From an uncultured Clostridia bacterium (GTDB lineage: Bacteria; Bacillota; Clostridia; TANB77; CAG-508), in NCBI GenBank assembly GCA_948735595.1, contig CAPXSA010000027.1, forward strand, positions 9,113-73,112: DNA of 64,000 bases, read 5' to 3'. Positions 63,588-64,000 of the stretch are shown here, in pieces (positions within the stretch are counted from its first letter, which is position 1; every line of letters begins with the position of its first letter). The notes beneath the pieces were generated by a model that saw only the letters and a program-made list of their open reading frames with translations, ran no database searches and was not told the DNA's origin. The position numbers were made by a program, and so were the translations under genes.

Positions 63588-63605
63588 TTTCGACTTTTTT
63601 CGACT
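63588..63605 (-). promoter_or_regulatory. Tandem Spo0A-box-like sites upstream of spoIIA
   Basis: Two GTCGAA sequences 10 bp apart (complement of 63589-63594 and 63599-63604) in the spoIIAA upstream region. The Spo0A box is TGTCGAA; the first base differs. Spo0A-P with sigma-H activates spoIIA in Bacillus and Clostridium. Confidence 0.45.
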
Positions 63606-63646
63606 TTACATGTTGGTAAATATTTTAATTTTTCCTTCGTAAAACA

Positions 63647-63675
63647 TTGTGTTTTATTTTAGGGTGTGGTAGAAT
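63647..63675 (+). promoter_or_regulatory. Promoter of the tandem-repeat gene
   Basis: TTGTGT at 63647-63652 and TAGAAT at 63670-63675, 17 bases apart. Confidence 0.5.
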
Positions 63676-63707
63676 TAATTTACGTTATGAGAAGGAGGTG
63701 AAATTCT

Positions 63708-64000
63708 ATGACGAAAGAAGACCAAATTTTAGAGATACTACACGAGCATACTAAGTTACTTAATACATGTATTTTAACATTAAATGAGCACTCAAAGACA
63801 TTGGATGAACATACTAGAATTTTAAATGAGCACTCAAAGACATTGGATGAACATACTAGAATTTTAAATGAACATTCAAAGACATTGGATGAACATACTA
63901 GAATTTTAAATGAACATTCAAAGACATTGGATGAACATACTAGAATTTTAAATGAACATTCAAAGACATTGGATGAACATACTAGAATTTTAAATGAACA
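63708..64000 (+). CDS. Coiled-coil repeat protein (runs off window)
   Basis: Starts MTKEDQILEILHEHTKLLNT after GAAGGAGGTG, then repeats of 14 residues, LNEHSKTLDEHTRI, to the window edge. A 14-residue period with hydrophobic positions two heptads apart indicates a long coiled coil. Related short clostridial proteins with EHTxxLxEHT repeats are known but have no function I can name. Confidence 0.8.
   Translation, partial: MTKEDQILEILHEHTKLLNTCILTLNEHSKTLDEHTRILNEHSKTLDEHTRILNEHSKTLDEHTRILNEHSKTLDEHTRILNEHSKTLDEHTRILNE
63780..64000 (+). repeat. 42-bp tandem repeat inside the coiled-coil gene
   Basis: Five full copies (63780, 63822, 63864, 63906, 63948) and a partial one, differing only by silent GAGCAC/GAACAT changes. 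The period keeps the reading frame. Confidence 0.95.

Noticed and set aside
63780..64000. Direct repeats resembling a CRISPR array
   Set aside because: The 42-bp units are contiguous, without spacers, keep an open frame and encode a coiled coil.
1..64000. Reassigned stop codons
   Set aside because: TAA, TAG and TGA all occur as natural gene ends at expected lengths (for example TGA for rimI and tsaB, TAG for pyk) and none is needed inside a family-conserved region.

Overview
The window is an AT-rich chromosomal stretch from a Gram-positive, endospore-forming member of the Clostridia. Evidence for this is the contiguous spoIIAA-spoIIAB-sigF, spoIID and spoIIQ-like genes, a cotJA-cotJB-cotJC spore coat operon, a sortase with its substrate, LexA, AddA, YlxM-Ffh and low-GC codon usage. 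It looks like one of the uncultured gut-type Clostridia, but that placement is inference. Most genes lie on the minus strand.

Layout. 1-1.9 kb: start of a Lon-like protease, rimI, tsaB, tsaE. 2.0-2.5 kb: a foreign-looking single-gene cassette. 2.5-6.8 kb: rplS-trmD-rimM-khpA-rpsP-ffh-ylxM. 7-11.3 kb: a small metallopeptidase, folA-thyA, a radical-SAM enzyme and two thioesterases. 12.2-13.9 kb: sortase plus a YPQTG surface protein. 14-18 kb: a GNAT, a second cassette, cotJABC and pyk. 18-21 kb: a small orphan and a three-gene operon with a zincin-like protein. 21-27 kb: glycogen phosphorylase, MFS protein, glycosyltransferase 51, lipase. 27-29 kb: XRE regulator, recombinase remnant, two tRNAs. 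29-35 kb: a hypothetical, acyl-CoA synthetase-TetR, MreB, a membrane protein, lexA. 35-37.5 kb: wrecked accessory genes. 37.5-40.9 kb: obg, trpS, rpmA, rplU. 41-45 kb: third cassette and an ABC exporter. 45-56.5 kb: FN3 protein, dnaE, a REP-associated transposase (RAYT), rqcP, addA. 57-59.7 kb: a prepilin-like Ig protein and a small RHH protein. 59.8-63.5 kb: the sporulation cluster. 63.7 kb to the end: a gene built of 42-bp tandem repeats.

Main discovery candidate. Five genes (rimI, a YbgC-type thioesterase, a lysophospholipase-like hydrolase, spoIID and an Ig/FGE-like surface protein) are broken into pieces. In every case the break is at an in-frame CGG codon, and the protein resumes perfectly in the +1 frame with the next triplet GGN (Gly). 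There are seven such sites, three in one gene. In the native-looking genes I found only one other in-frame CGG, read as Arg in a GNAT. This suggests that CGG is a near-unassigned codon that promotes +1 frameshifting or quadruplet decoding to glycine. A sequence-specific insertion of C before Gly codons, biological or technical, is the main alternative.

Other notable structure: two copies of a palindromic element of about 135 bp whose helices covary around conserved junction blocks (with a shorter relative); six copies of a GGGAC...GTCCC REP family with its likely RAYT transposase, two of which form the C-termini of AddA and RimI; three higher-GC promoter-gene-terminator cassettes; a duplicated 3' flank downstream of two Ig-type genes; Cys-rich extensions on the CotJ proteins; and an L27 without the cleaved leader usual in Firmicutes.
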